Of a stretch of DNA of 64,000 nt, positions 54,463 through 64,000 are shown piece by piece; the first letter of the stretch is position 1, and each line of letters starts with the position of its first letter. The notes under the pieces were generated by a model. The model was given only the letters and a program-made list of their open reading frames with translations. It was not told the DNA's origin and did not search any database. This stretch comes from CAWBQO01 sp963790965 (lineage in GTDB: Bacteria; Bacteroidota; Rhodothermia; Rhodothermales; DASSAV01): positions 1,243,511-1,307,510 of the forward strand of contig CAWBQO010000003.1 in the NCBI GenBank assembly GCA_963790965.1, in the 5' to 3' direction. The position numbers and the translations under genes were made by a program.

Positions 54463-56136
54463 GAAGAGATCCTGCGTCGCGGCGCGTACGGTCTCGAACG
54501 CGGTTGCCGTGCCGTCGCCGCTCTCCTGTCCTCGCATGGCCTCGAAGAAAGCTTCGTCATAATTGCGGGTGCGCACGACGACGGGCATCGGGACGGCGTG
54601 CCCGAGGATGAGCGCCTGCTGCTTGGAATCCAGCGACGCGAGCACCTGCCTCAGCGAGGATGCGTCGCGCGTGCCCACCAGGGCGGCGGCTATGTCCTTG
54701 TCGTCGTTGAGCTGCGCCACGATGCGCGTGCCGATCTGGCTCAGCACTTCCTCGTCGATCGCGCTCGGGCGCTGGTCCACAACGAGCAGCGAGACGTAGT
54801 ACTTGCGCATCTCCCTCGCGATCTTGCCGAAGGGCGTCTCGTGCGCGACACCGGGACTCAAGAACTTATGCGCTTCCTCGATGGTGATGATGAGCGGGAT
54901 GGGCTTGTCCGCCTCATTGCGCGTCTGCAGGTAAACGCTCGTCTTCTCCTCGTACCGCTCCCGTAGCCGACGTGTGATGACGTTTGCAACGAGCAGATAG
55001 ACCTTGAGATCATCGTAGCGCCCGAACTCGAAGATGACCGACTTGCCGCGCTCGAGATTGTCGAGCAGCACGTCGACCACGTCCGGCGCGCCGGAGGGCA
55101 GCTCCGTTTTGAAGAAGTCATAGGCGACGAACTGCTTCAGCTTTCGCTGCAGGGCGGCAATGGAGGCTTCATGCGCGCCGCACTCCTCCGCGATCTCACC
55201 GAGGCGGGTCGCATCCGCATCGAGCAAAGTCGTGAGCCACTTCTTGCGATACCGACTCTGTAGCGCGTAGGTGCTCTCTGCGGCCGTGGCCGTCAGATTG
55301 AGCGTGTCGCGCAGCGGGAGCACGTCCCCCGGCTCGATCTGATCGGCATACAGGTAGACCGGCTCGTCCGGGCTGACGCCTCTGGAGCGGGTGCTCTTCG
55401 GATCGAGCGAAAAAACGACCACGCGGCTGGGGAAGAGCTTCCTCAAGCCCATCACAAGCTGGTTGCTTCCCTCCTGATGCGCGTTCAGCCCGTATTCGGA
55501 GTGCATGTCAAACACGAGGTTGACCGCGCGTCCGGTCTTGATGGTGCCCGCAAGAAGCAGCCGGGTCAAGAACGTCTTGCCGGTTCCGGTCTTTCCGAAC
55601 ACCGCGTTCGAGCGCTGCACGATCTTCTCGAGATCGACGCAGACGGGAATGCCGTCCATCCCGAGCGGGTCTCCGATGTGAAAGAACCGGTCTCCGCCGT
55701 CGTTCGCTTCGTTTCCGAAGACGCGCGAGACGTCCTCTTCCGTGGCTTTGGCAACGAGGGAGAAGTGAGCGGGCACGGTTTTGACAGCGCGCGCCTCCGC
55801 CTCGGCAAGCTCCTGATGCTTTTCGTTCGGCATCATGAGCATGGGCTTGAGCGAAACAGTTGTGTAGGTGCCCGAGCCTTGCATCACGCGCCGCAAGAGG
55901 TGTTCATCCTTGGAGGGCGGGTGGAGCAAGATGTTCTCGTTCGCCGCGTCGATGGTGACGTCGGTGATCATCGAGAAGAAGTCGTACCGGTCTCCCTGCA
56001 CGACGACGAACGTTCCCGCCACAACGTCCTCGATGGACTCTGAAGCGTCGAGCTTCATGTCCACCCCGGCGTTGAGGGATCCGTGCGTGATGACGCCGAT
56101 CTTGTCCGGGCGGTCGTTGGGCGAGGTGAGTTCCAT
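54460..56136 (-). CDS. HerA-like ATPase (DUF87)
   Basis: A 558-residue FtsK/HerA-type P-loop ATPase. N-terminal HAS-like barrel (residues about 1-110), Walker A AVFGKTGTGKTFLTRLLLAG near residue 184, Walker B IPLIITIEEAHKFL near residue 417, then VDQRPSAIDEEVLSQIG with sensor residues and a C-terminal RNYDEAFFE segment. Such ATPases form hexamers pumping DNA, often with NurA or other nucleases, or SIR2/DUF4297 in defence. No nuclease is adjacent; the only close neighbour is a small membrane protein 63 bp upstream. Role undecided. Confidence 0.88.
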   Translation of the reverse strand: MELTSPNDRPDKIGVITHGSLNAGVDMKLDASESIEDVVAGTFVVVQGDRYDFFSMITDVTIDAANENILLHPPSKDEHLLRRVMQGSGTYTTVSLKPMLMMPNEKHQELAEAEARAVKTVPAHFSLVAKATEEDVSRVFGNEANDGGDRFFHIGDPLGMDGIPVCVDLEKIVQRSNAVFGKTGTGKTFLTRLLLAGTIKTGRAVNLVFDMHSEYGLNAHQEGSNQLVMGLRKLFPSRVVVFSLDPKSTRSRGVSPDEPVYLYADQIEPGDVLPLRDTLNLTATAAESTYALQSRYRKKWLTTLLDADATRLGEIAEECGAHEASIAALQRKLKQFVAYDFFKTELPSGAPDVVDVLLDNLERGKSVIFEFGRYDDLKVYLLVANVITRRLRERYEEKTSVYLQTRNEADKPIPLIITIEEAHKFLSPGVAHETPFGKIAREMRKYYVSLLVVDQRPSAIDEEVLSQIGTRIVAQLNDDKDIAAALVGTRDASSLRQVLASLDSKQQALILGHAVPMPVVVRTRNYDEAFFEAMRGQESGDGTATAFETVRAATQDLF

Positions 56137-56199
56137 GGGTTCTTGGCAGGCGGTAGAGGGCTGCTTGTGGAACCACCTCGGGGCAGCGTTGGTCCCGCC

Positions 56200-56412
56200 C
56201 TACTCGTCCGCCGTGACCTTCTCGGCCGCCTTTTCCGCGAGCAGGCCGGCAACGACAACCGTCACCACTTCGGCGAAGATGCCGAGGAGGAACTTGCGGG
56301 AGACGAACTTGATCGTCCGGGGAAGCAGCGAGAAGGCGAGGATGGTGCCTACAAACCCGAGCACGAGCTTAACGGCGCTGTCCTGCAGCGCGGAGCGGGA
56401 AAAAGAATCCAT
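56200..56412 (-). CDS. Small membrane protein upstream of HerA-like gene
   Basis: A 70-residue protein with two hydrophobic segments (VLGFVGTILAFSLLPRT; LGIFAEVVTVVVAGLLAE) and charged ends. No family recognised. Same strand and 63 bp before the HerA-like ATPase, so they are likely co-transcribed. Confidence 0.7.
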   Translation of the reverse strand: MDSFSRSALQDSAVKLVLGFVGTILAFSLLPRTIKFVSRKFLLGIFAEVVTVVVAGLLAEKAAEKVTADE

Positions 56413-56531
56413 GGGATGAAGACGCGATGGGTGAACTGACTGGTAGTACGCTCAAATAACGCCGCACCCGGGCTATCACACAATGCCGAGGCGCTTTCTC
56501 TGAGCAAAGATGTAGCAACGAATGCCGACGC

Positions 56532-57119
56532 CTACTTCTCCGCTCGAACCACGCTGACTTCATCAGGCACGACTGCTGCGGCGGAGAAGCGCGTGCGCAT
56601 GATCTGGGACGCTTTCATGGCCTCGCCGCGCGTGGCAAAGTCGCCGATGCGGACGCGGTAATAAGGCGCTTTGTAGACAATGTAAACGGGCGGGTCCTCA
56701 ACCGCGAACAGCGCCGGGAGGTCCGTTCGGTCCCGGCTGTCGCGCCACCACGCGACGGCATCGGCGACGATGGCGTCGGCACCGGACTTGTCGTCCGTCT
56801 GGGCGACTTGCACCCGAAAGCCTTGCATCGAGGTAGCGATGCCCGCGGCCTGCTTACCGGTCATGAGCTGCGGAGGTACGTCGTGTTTGAGCGACTCGTC
56901 CTCAGCTTCGGCTTCATCGTAGGGCGAAGGGTCGAAGTCTTCGTAGTCGGAAAGGCGCACCGACGTCTCCGACGGCGGCGGCTCAGACGGAACGGGAAGG
57001 TCCGGCGGCTGGTCCACCGACTGCTGCGGTCCCGAGCAGGCGGGTAAGAGAAGGAGCACAGCCACGAGCGCGGGCGTGAGGCTCTGCATCAAAAGGGTGA
57101 CAGGAACGGGCATTCGCAT
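56532..57119 (-). CDS. SPOR-domain lipoprotein
   Basis: A 195-residue lipoprotein (AVLLLLPACSG lipobox), with a proline/acidic linker and a C-terminal SPOR-type domain (residues about 98-190; FRVQVAQTDDKSGADAIVAD, YIVYKAPYYRVRIGDFATRG) binding denuded peptidoglycan. Expected at the division septum or envelope. ATG 57119 or 57113. Confidence 0.85.
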   Translation of the reverse strand: MRMPVPVTLLMQSLTPALVAVLLLLPACSGPQQSVDQPPDLPVPSEPPPSETSVRLSDYEDFDPSPYDEAEAEDESLKHDVPPQLMTGKQAAGIATSMQGFRVQVAQTDDKSGADAIVADAVAWWRDSRDRTDLPALFAVEDPPVYIVYKAPYYRVRIGDFATRGEAMKASQIMRTRFSAAAVVPDEVSVVRAEK

Positions 57120-57515
57120 AAAGGGGGCCAGGCGGAATCAGTATTAAAGGCCTGTGCGGAAGCCGATGCAAACGGCATCGACAGGTCTGTTCTTCTAAAT
57201 CGTAGACGCGCTTTGCGTGCAAGGGTTCGGGCATACGTCTCTTCGGATCGGGAGCATGCTCGGAAGGGGAAAGAAACGCGGCCGGAATTGGCGTTTGGAA
57301 GCGCGGGGGGCGGTCGTACTTGCGCTCCGGAATGTTGTCATGGCAGAATGAGCGAAGCAGTCTCGGCGCTCGTGCCGCTGTGACGTGATTGCTTCTTCGC
57401 TTCGCTCCCCGCAATGACAGGATTGGGCGGGCGGCTAATGCCTGTCCGTCCCCGCCTCCGCGTGGGCCGTTCATGGTACAGTTCCCGCCCGCCCGACAGC
57501 CCCTGTCGCGGGCGC
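57120..57515. other. Intergenic region with REP-like palindrome
   Basis: About 395 bp between the SPOR lipoprotein and deoC. Holds the REP-like element below; no gene seen. Reverse frames give the SLRGAKRRSN-type peptide, an artefact of such repeats. Confidence 0.5.
57337..57418. repeat. REP-like palindromic element
   Basis: Arms GTCATGGCAGAATGAGCGAAGC and, reverse, GTCATTGCGGGGAGCGAAGC form an imperfect inverted repeat about 82 bp long. The motif GTCATTGCGAGG...AGCGAAGC is a widespread bacterial repeat seen in many lineages. Confidence 0.65.
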
Positions 57516-58334
57516 TCAGTACGAAGAGGTGCCCTCCGCCCCTTCGACGATTGCCACCGACGCGCTCGCCCCGATGCGCGAGGCCCCCTGTTCGATCATG
57601 CGAACGGCGTCGGCATGGCCGCGCACGCCGCCGGACGCTTTGACGCCGAGGCGGGTGCCCACTATGCGGCGCATGAGGGCGATATCCTCGGCTGTTGCGC
57701 CGCCGGAAGAGAAGCCGGTGGACGTTTTAACGAAATCCGCCCCGGCGGCTTCGGAGATCATGCAGGCGACCGCTTTCTCTTCGTCCGAGAGGAGGCAGGT
57801 TTCGATGATCACCTTGACCGCCGCCCGACCGGCCGCTCGCGAGGCGGCGACAACGGCAGAGATGTCCTCAAAGACGTAGTCGAGGTGCCCGCTCCGCAGA
57901 TGGCCGACGTTAATCACCATGTCCACTTCGGCCGCACCTTCCCGAACGGCCTGCGACGCTTCTTCGGCCTTGATGCGGGTGGCGTTGGCCCCGAGCGGAA
58001 ACCCGATGACCGTACAAACGCCAGGCGTTGCGTCGTGCAGGAGACTCGCGCAGAGAGGCACCCAGCAAGGATTGACGCAGACCGTAGCAAAACCGTAACG
58101 GCGTGCCTCTTCGCAGAGCACCTCGATGTCGTGCTCGGTTACGTCCGGCTTAAGGGCGGTGTGGTCGATCATTCGCGCGAGACTGCGCGCGTCTTGCGGC
58201 ACGTCCGCGAGTGCGTCCTTTGCGGCGCTGATCCTGCCGATGCCTTCTTCAAGAATGTTGCGAAGCGAGGAAGAGACTTTTGTCTGCCTGCCAAGATAGG
58301 CGCGAAGAGCTTCCGCAAGCGGCTGACTTTCCAT
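57516..58334 (-). CDS. deoC: Deoxyribose-phosphate aldolase
   Basis: Splits 2-deoxyribose-5-phosphate into acetaldehyde and glyceraldehyde-3-phosphate in nucleoside salvage. 272 residues, class I aldolase TIM barrel: LARMIDHTALKPDVT, VCTVIGFPLGANAT, EVDMVINVGHLRSG, Schiff-base Lys in GADFVKTSTGFSSGGAT, and GVKASGGVRGHADAV. N-terminal extension of about 45 residues beyond the shortest family members. Confidence 0.96.
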   Translation of the reverse strand: MESQPLAEALRAYLGRQTKVSSSLRNILEEGIGRISAAKDALADVPQDARSLARMIDHTALKPDVTEHDIEVLCEEARRYGFATVCVNPCWVPLCASLLHDATPGVCTVIGFPLGANATRIKAEEASQAVREGAAEVDMVINVGHLRSGHLDYVFEDISAVVAASRAAGRAAVKVIIETCLLSDEEKAVACMISEAAGADFVKTSTGFSSGGATAEDIALMRRIVGTRLGVKASGGVRGHADAVRMIEQGASRIGASASVAIVEGAEGTSSY

Positions 58335-58426
58335 AGAGCTTTGTCACAGGTTTACGATGAACCCGTGCAAAATATGAAATCGCGCGAAAGCGTCAGCCGG
58401 TGCGGGCGTAAACTTCCCAGATTGGT

Positions 58427-59812
<1,386 letters not shown>

Positions 59813-59911
59813 GGTTCCTTTTCACTTGCGGGTAAGTTCGTAACGCTTTCCTGCAAAGGGTATCGGCCGCTAAGTTGATAATTTTAACCGCTCGCGATAC
59901 TTTTTGTAACC

Positions 59912-60826
59912 TCATGCCGAAACGGCCACCGAAAGCGCGCCCGGGATGGTAGATACTTCCACCTCCGTCGCCGCCCGCGAGGCAACTTCTCCGTCCACAT
60001 GGACGAATATGGGCGTTTCGGAATGTAGCACGAGGTGCGTCAGGCGCTCCATGCGCACCTCGGGGGCGCGCGTGTGAAGACCGCGTGTAGCGAGCAGTAC
60101 CAGCTTCAGGACGCGCGACATCGGCTGCTCGGCGACCATACATACGTCAAGAAGTCCGTCGTCGATGCAGGCATCCGGCGTAAGGTAGAACATGCCGCCG
60201 GAGCACGTCCCGTTGCCAATCGTCAGGAGCAGAAGCGCTCCGGAGAAGAGCGTACCCGGCAGATCACGGGTCGTGATCCGGACCTCGGGCGCGCGCCACT
60301 CCCGGAGGAGGCGCGGAAGCACGGCGAGGTAAGCGGCGGAGCCGGGCAGGTTCTTTTTGCCGGCTACCGCGTCCGCGACCCAGGCGTCGATGCCTGCACC
60401 CGCGATGTTCATAAAGATGGTTTCTCCGGCTTCCTCCGCGCCGGACCAGCGGATCCGGCCGCAGTCGAGTGGTCGGCGCCCCGCTCCCAGCGCCACCCGG
60501 AGCGCTTGCCGAAGCCCTTTGGGAACGCCGATGTTCTTGATGAGGTCGTTGCCCGATCCCATCGGGATGATGCCGAGCGCCGCCCCGGTGCCCGCCTCCA
60601 GCAGCCCGGCCGCGACCTCGTGTATCGTGCCGTCGCCGCCGACGGCCACGACGACCCCGGACCCCACCGCCGCCTCGCGCGCAAGGCTCGTTGCATGGCC
60701 GGGACGCTGCGTCACCTCCAGGCGGTAGTCGACGCCCTCCCTATCAAGTGCCCGCACGAGCGCCGCTTGTCGCTTGCGCGCCCGTCCGCCGCCTGCCGTC
60801 GGATTGAGAATGAACGTGTAGTGCAT
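59912..60826 (-). CDS. Diacylglycerol/lipid kinase family protein
   Basis: A 304-residue cytosolic lipid kinase of the DgkB/YegS type. Motifs: FILNPTAGGGRARK, VVAVGGDGTIHEVAAGLLEA, GIIPMGSGNDLIKNIG, and NIAGAGIDAWVAD. Phosphorylates diacylglycerol or a related lipid. ATG 60826 fits the family N-terminus; the longer frame upstream is the reverse shadow of the solute-binding gene. Divergent from that gene. Confidence 0.92.
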   Translation of the reverse strand: MHYTFILNPTAGGGRARKRQAALVRALDREGVDYRLEVTQRPGHATSLAREAAVGSGVVVAVGGDGTIHEVAAGLLEAGTGAALGIIPMGSGNDLIKNIGVPKGLRQALRVALGAGRRPLDCGRIRWSGAEEAGETIFMNIAGAGIDAWVADAVAGKKNLPGSAAYLAVLPRLLREWRAPEVRITTRDLPGTLFSGALLLLTIGNGTCSGGMFYLTPDACIDDGLLDVCMVAEQPMSRVLKLVLLATRGLHTRAPEVRMERLTHLVLHSETPIFVHVDGEVASRAATEVEVSTIPGALSVAVSA

Positions 60827-60971
60827 GGACGAAGAATGCAGAGTGTAGAAGAAGCCGGGCGTGGAAGGGGGCGAATATACGAGTTTACCCGGCTGCGCGC
60901 CCCAAGACGCGCCGATAAGGGAACCGTGCTCCGTCTCGGTCGTGCTCGGATCGCCCAACTTTGGTCGTGTG

Positions 60972-61880
60972 ATGCGCTCCCTTCTGCTCCTGTTTGCTCT
61001 GCTCTCGAACGCCTGCGGCAACGCGCTGCCGAACGAGGCCGCGTTTGTGGACGACCTCGGGCGGCCGGTAGCCCCCCTGCCGAGTGCGCCGGACGTGGTG
61101 AGTCTTGCCCCGAGCATGACGGAAGTGGCCTTCATGGCCGGGGCCGGGCGTTTCATTAAGGCCGTCACGGTGGTTGACAATTACCCGCCCGAAGTGCTGG
61201 GTTTGCCGCGCATCTCGTCGTGGAACATCAACTACGAATCCGTGGTGGCCCTGCACCCTGACCTTGCACTTGCATCCGATCAGGTCAACAGCCTTCGCGA
61301 CGGAGAGGCGCTCGACGCGCTGGGCGTTCCGACGGCTTTCTTCTCCATCGCCTCCTTTGAGGATGTTTTCGCCGCCATCCGCAGAACCGGCATCCTTCTC
61401 GGCACGGCAAACGTGGCGGCGCACCGCGCGGATTCGCTCAGCGAACGCCTCGCGGCCCTGCGGGCGCTGACTGCGGGCGTGCAGCGCCGCCCGGTGGTGC
61501 TCTTCCTTATCAGCGATGACCAGCTCAACGCCTTTGGCAGCGAGAGCTATATGCACGAACTCATCCTCGCCGCCGGGGGAACGAGCGCTACACGCGATAT
61601 TGATACGGCCGCCCCCGTGCTTACGGACGAATATGTTCTTGCCCATCCCCCCGATGTGATCATAGGACCCTGGGGGGAGGACTACGCCGCGCCGGACTTG
61701 CTTGGCAAACATCCAGCCTGGGCGGACCTCGCGGTGATCCGCGGACGGCGCGTGTTTGGCGTGCCCGCCGACCTCTACTTGCGGCCCGGCCCGCGCCTGG
61801 TCGAAGGGGCAGAGGTTCTTGCCCGGCGGCTCCACCCAGAGCTGTTTCCCTCCGCAGTGGGAGATTCGAGTTCCTTATGA
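60972..61880 (+). CDS. BtuF/FecB-type ABC solute-binding lipoprotein
   Basis: A 302-residue lipoprotein (LLLLFALLSNACGN). Periplasmic-binding fold for vitamin B12/iron-siderophore uptake: VVSLAPSMTEVAFMAGAG, NINYESVVALHPDLALAS, GVPTAFFSIASFEDVF, HPAWADLAVIRGRRVFGVPA. Stop overlaps the start of the permease gene (ATGA), so the pair is coupled. Cobalamin versus siderophore cannot be told. No cobalamin riboswitch was found in the 145-bp upstream gap. Confidence 0.9.
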   Translation: MRSLLLLFALLSNACGNALPNEAAFVDDLGRPVAPLPSAPDVVSLAPSMTEVAFMAGAGRFIKAVTVVDNYPPEVLGLPRISSWNINYESVVALHPDLALASDQVNSLRDGEALDALGVPTAFFSIASFEDVFAAIRRTGILLGTANVAAHRADSLSERLAALRALTAGVQRRPVVLFLISDDQLNAFGSESYMHELILAAGGTSATRDIDTAAPVLTDEYVLAHPPDVIIGPWGEDYAAPDLLGKHPAWADLAVIRGRRVFGVPADLYLRPGPRLVEGAEVLARRLHPELFPSAVGDSSSL

Positions 61881-62905
61881 GGCGCGCGCGCGCCGCTTGG
61901 GTGCTGCTTCCGGTTCTGCTATTGGTCTCCCTGCTTGCCGGGATTGCGTTCGGCAGCGAGTCGCTGCCGGTCGGAGCCGTCGTGGCCTCGCTCGGCCACC
62001 GCATGGCTGGCAGACCCTTGCCGGAGAGCGCGTTTACGGCCGACACTATCATATGGGCGCTGCGCGTTCCGCGGGTGCTGCTCGGCCTCTTCGTAGGCGG
62101 AGGATTGGCGGTAATCGGAGTGGGCATTCAGGCGCTCGTGCGCAATCCGCTGGCCGAGCCGTACATCCTCGGCATATCGAGCGGCGCGTCGGTTGGCGCG
62201 TCTCTCTTTTACCTGGGTTTCCTGCCGCCGCTTTTGAGCAAAGTGTTTTCCATGCCGCTCGCCGCCTTCGCGGGTGCGATGGTCGCGATCCTGATCGTTT
62301 ATTATGTGGCCAGCAGCGGACCGGTACTCTCTGTCGCGCGCCTTTTGCTGGCGGGCGTGGCCGTATCCTCGCTCATGGCAGCGCTGACTTCGCTCATCAC
62401 GCTCGCCTCGCCGGATCTCAACCGGACGCGCGCAGTGCTCTTCTGGCTTCTCGGTTCTCTATCGGGCGCGCGTTGGGAAATGATCGCCGTGCCGGCGGTC
62501 GTCTCCGTCGCCGGACTCCTGACGCTCCTGGCCCTCTCGCGCTCGCTCGACGCGCTGCTTCTGGGGGAAGAGCCGGCCGTGAGTCTCGGCGTCCCCGTTG
62601 AAGCAGTCAAGCGCGTCATCATTGTCTTGGCAGCCCTCGTGACGGGCGGACTGGTGGCGTCCGCCGGAGCCATCGGGTTTGTGGGCTTGATCGTCCCGCA
62701 TCTTGTCCGCGCAATGGCGGGCGTAGCGCACCGGCGGGTGGTGCCGCTCAGCTTCGTGGCGGGTGCCGTCTTCCTGATCCTTTCGGACCTGGCTGCACGG
62801 ACGCTTTTGCCCGGCCAGGAACTTCCCGTGGGAATACTGACAGCCCTCTGCGGTGTGCCCTTTTTTCTTGCTTTGCTTCGCCGTTCATCGTATCGTTTCG
62901 GCTGA
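61877..62905 (+). CDS. BtuC/FecCD-type ABC transporter permease
   Basis: A 342-residue integral membrane protein with about ten helices. Motifs of the FecCD family: LRVPRVLLGLFVGGGLAVIG, IQALVRNPLAEPYILGISSG, GAIGFVGLIVPHLVRAM (coupling to ATPase), and GQELPVGILTALCGVPFFLAL. Forms the channel for the binding protein encoded upstream. The expected ATPase gene does not follow; a polyprenyl synthase gene does. Confidence 0.95.
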   Translation: MRRARAAWVLLPVLLLVSLLAGIAFGSESLPVGAVVASLGHRMAGRPLPESAFTADTIIWALRVPRVLLGLFVGGGLAVIGVGIQALVRNPLAEPYILGISSGASVGASLFYLGFLPPLLSKVFSMPLAAFAGAMVAILIVYYVASSGPVLSVARLLLAGVAVSSLMAALTSLITLASPDLNRTRAVLFWLLGSLSGARWEMIAVPAVVSVAGLLTLLALSRSLDALLLGEEPAVSLGVPVEAVKRVIIVLAALVTGGLVASAGAIGFVGLIVPHLVRAMAGVAHRRVVPLSFVAGAVFLILSDLAARTLLPGQELPVGILTALCGVPFFLALLRRSSYRFG

Positions 62906-63013
62906 GAAGCGACTGCGGCAGGCGAAGTCCGCCGGCTGCCCGCGGCGTAAAACATTGCCGGTGATCTTGCGTACGACCTGAAGCAGTTTTCAATTTTTTC
63001 TGAAAGTACGACT

Positions 63014-64000
63014 ATGGCGGCGTCCACGCAGCTTCAAAACACGGGAGACGGGTTCGACTCCGCCGCACCGGTGGCGCTGCTGCCACGCTCGCTCGACGAG
63101 ATCCGCCGTCCGGTTGAGACCGAACTCGGCGAGTTTCGCGCGTACTTTCGCACCGCCATGCGGTCCCCGGTGGGCCTGCTGGACACGATCGTTCGGTATC
63201 TGCTTCGGCAGAAGGGTAAGCGCTTTCGGCCGCTCCTCGTTCTTCTTGCCGCCCGCACCTGCGGCGAGATTACGGAAGCGAGTTACCGAGCGGCCGCGCT
63301 CGTCGAACTGCTCCACACCGCAACGCTCGTCCATGACGACGTGGTTGACGGAGCGGACGAGCGGCGGGGAATGCGCTCCATCAACGCGCTCTGGCGCAAC
63401 AAGATTGCGGTGCTCTTCGGCGACTTTCTGCTGAGCAGAGGCCTTTTGCTGGCGCTCGAGTACCGGGAGTATGACCTTCTGCACGCCGTCTCGGATGCCG
63501 TTCGGCGCATGAGCGAAGGCGAAATTCTGCAGATTCAGAAGTCTCGCCTGCTCGACCTTGACGAGGAGACCTACTTCCGCATCATTTCCGACAAGACCGC
63601 CTCGCTCGTAGCGGCGTGCACGACGAGCGGAGCCATCAGCGCAACCGACGACGCGGAAAAGATCGCGCTCATGGGAGAGATCGGCGAAAAGCTTGGCCTT
63701 GCTTTTCAGATCCGAGACGACCTGTTCGACCTGGGGATTGAAGATGTCGGCAAGCCGCTCGGCATCGACTTGCAGGAAAAGAAGATGACGTTGCCACTCA
63801 TTCACGCGCTCCGCGTGTCGGCGAAATCAGAGCGGCGTCGTATAATGAAGATCGTTCGCAAGAAAAAGAAGTCGCGCGACGACGTGCGCACGGTCGCCTC
63901 TTTTGTGGACGGGGCAGGCGGTACGGCCTATGCGATCGCGCGGATGAACGCCCTTGCCGACGAGGCGCGCCACCTGCTGCTCCGCTTCCCCCCGAGCGAC
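63014..64000 (+). CDS. Polyprenyl (isoprenoid) diphosphate synthase, 3' end beyond window
   Basis: A trans-prenyltransferase of the heptaprenyl/octaprenyl type making the quinone side chain from FPP/IPP; cytosolic. ATG 63014 opens 329 codons that run off the window edge without a stop. First aspartate-rich motif LLHTATLVHDDVVDGADERR; second QIRDDLFDL with the following PLGIDLQEKKMTLPL. Both motifs are intact. Full family members are about 330-350 residues, so little is missing. Confidence 0.93.
   Translation, partial: MAASTQLQNTGDGFDSAAPVALLPRSLDEIRRPVETELGEFRAYFRTAMRSPVGLLDTIVRYLLRQKGKRFRPLLVLLAARTCGEITEASYRAAALVELLHTATLVHDDVVDGADERRGMRSINALWRNKIAVLFGDFLLSRGLLLALEYREYDLLHAVSDAVRRMSEGEILQIQKSRLLDLDEETYFRIISDKTASLVAACTTSGAISATDDAEKIALMGEIGEKLGLAFQIRDDLFDLGIEDVGKPLGIDLQEKKMTLPLIHALRVSAKSERRRIMKIVRKKKKSRDDVRTVASFVDGAGGTAYAIARMNALADEARHLLLRFPPSD

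Noticed and set aside
54328..54966. 212-codon plus-strand frame starting in repeat copy C
   Set aside because: Begins in the repeat and continues antisense to the HerA-like gene; its likeness to the copy A peptide reflects the DNA repeat.
60827..60971. Possible cobalamin riboswitch before the BtuF-type gene
   Set aside because: The gap is only 145 bp and lacks the conserved B12-box-like sequence.
60035..61835. Long antisense frames across the lipid kinase and BtuF-type genes
   Set aside because: Both overlap strongly supported genes and show no protein-family features.
63040..63062. GGTTCGACTCC resembling a tRNA T-arm
   Set aside because: Lies inside the polyprenyl synthase reading frame and no cloverleaf can be built around it.

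Overview
This window is a stretch of bacterial chromosome with a fairly GC-rich, densely coding sequence (estimated by eye at about 60% GC, not computed). Several traits point to Bacteroidota in the broad sense, most likely the Rhodothermia (Rhodothermus/Salinibacter relatives). Two secreted proteins end in type IX secretion-like C-terminal sorting domains. There is a DUF4290-like small protein, BshC of bacillithiol synthesis, a GTP-type PEP carboxykinase, a BFN-UVR nuclease, and generally weak Shine-Dalgarno sequences. The species assignment is inference. I see no rRNA, tRNA, CRISPR array, prophage or intact transposase.

Layout. 0-5 kb: lipoyl synthase, L-lysine 6-aminotransferase, a secreted HELGHGLGF metalloprotease and a SixA-type phosphatase. 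5.2-9.3 kb: an envelope/stress-type cluster of five proteins (two DUF2382/YsnF-AvaK, two PRC-barrel, one membrane-anchored). Three of these share the same roughly 75-residue C-terminal domain. 9.3-14.3 kb: a GH3-GH2 glycosidase operon transcribed leftward from a sigma70-like promoter overlapped by a perfect LacI-type palindrome. 14.5-19.1 kb: an arylsulfotransferase-like lipoprotein, an aldo/keto reductase and PEP carboxykinase. 19.6-26.8 kb: a lone receiver protein, a secreted type IX-type protein, Ppk1, a SdiA-regulated-type lipoprotein and the (p)ppGpp synthetase/hydrolase. 27-35.5 kb: a D-serine-dehydratase/D-threonine-aldolase-like enzyme, an alpha/beta hydrolase, YebC, RuvC, small proteins, a NatAB-like ABC exporter and an HD hydrolase.

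35.6-48.8 kb: BshC, BFN nuclease, HisC, HisD, DusB, a PLDc_N lipoprotein, a secreted protein of unknown function, CrcB/FluC, a solute-binding lipoprotein, a UvrD-type helicase and a concentrative nucleoside transporter. 49-57 kb: an orphan ABC-2 permease, RlmN, aldose epimerase, a low-complexity secreted protein, a HerA-like ATPase with a small membrane protein, and a SPOR lipoprotein. 57.5-64 kb: DeoC, an NtrC-type regulator, a diacylglycerol-kinase-like lipid kinase, a BtuF/BtuC-type uptake pair and a truncated polyprenyl synthase.

Most of the window is core metabolism and repair. The parts worth a second look are the stress cluster with its shared C-terminal domain, a family of about 177-bp MITE-like repeats (three clear copies and one degenerate), two of which appear to supply the stop codon of the gene they abut, and the operator-controlled GH3/GH2-malectin operon. 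Phosphate-stress and stringent-response functions (Ppk1, Rsh, an HD hydrolase) lie within about 14 kb of one another but do not form one operon.
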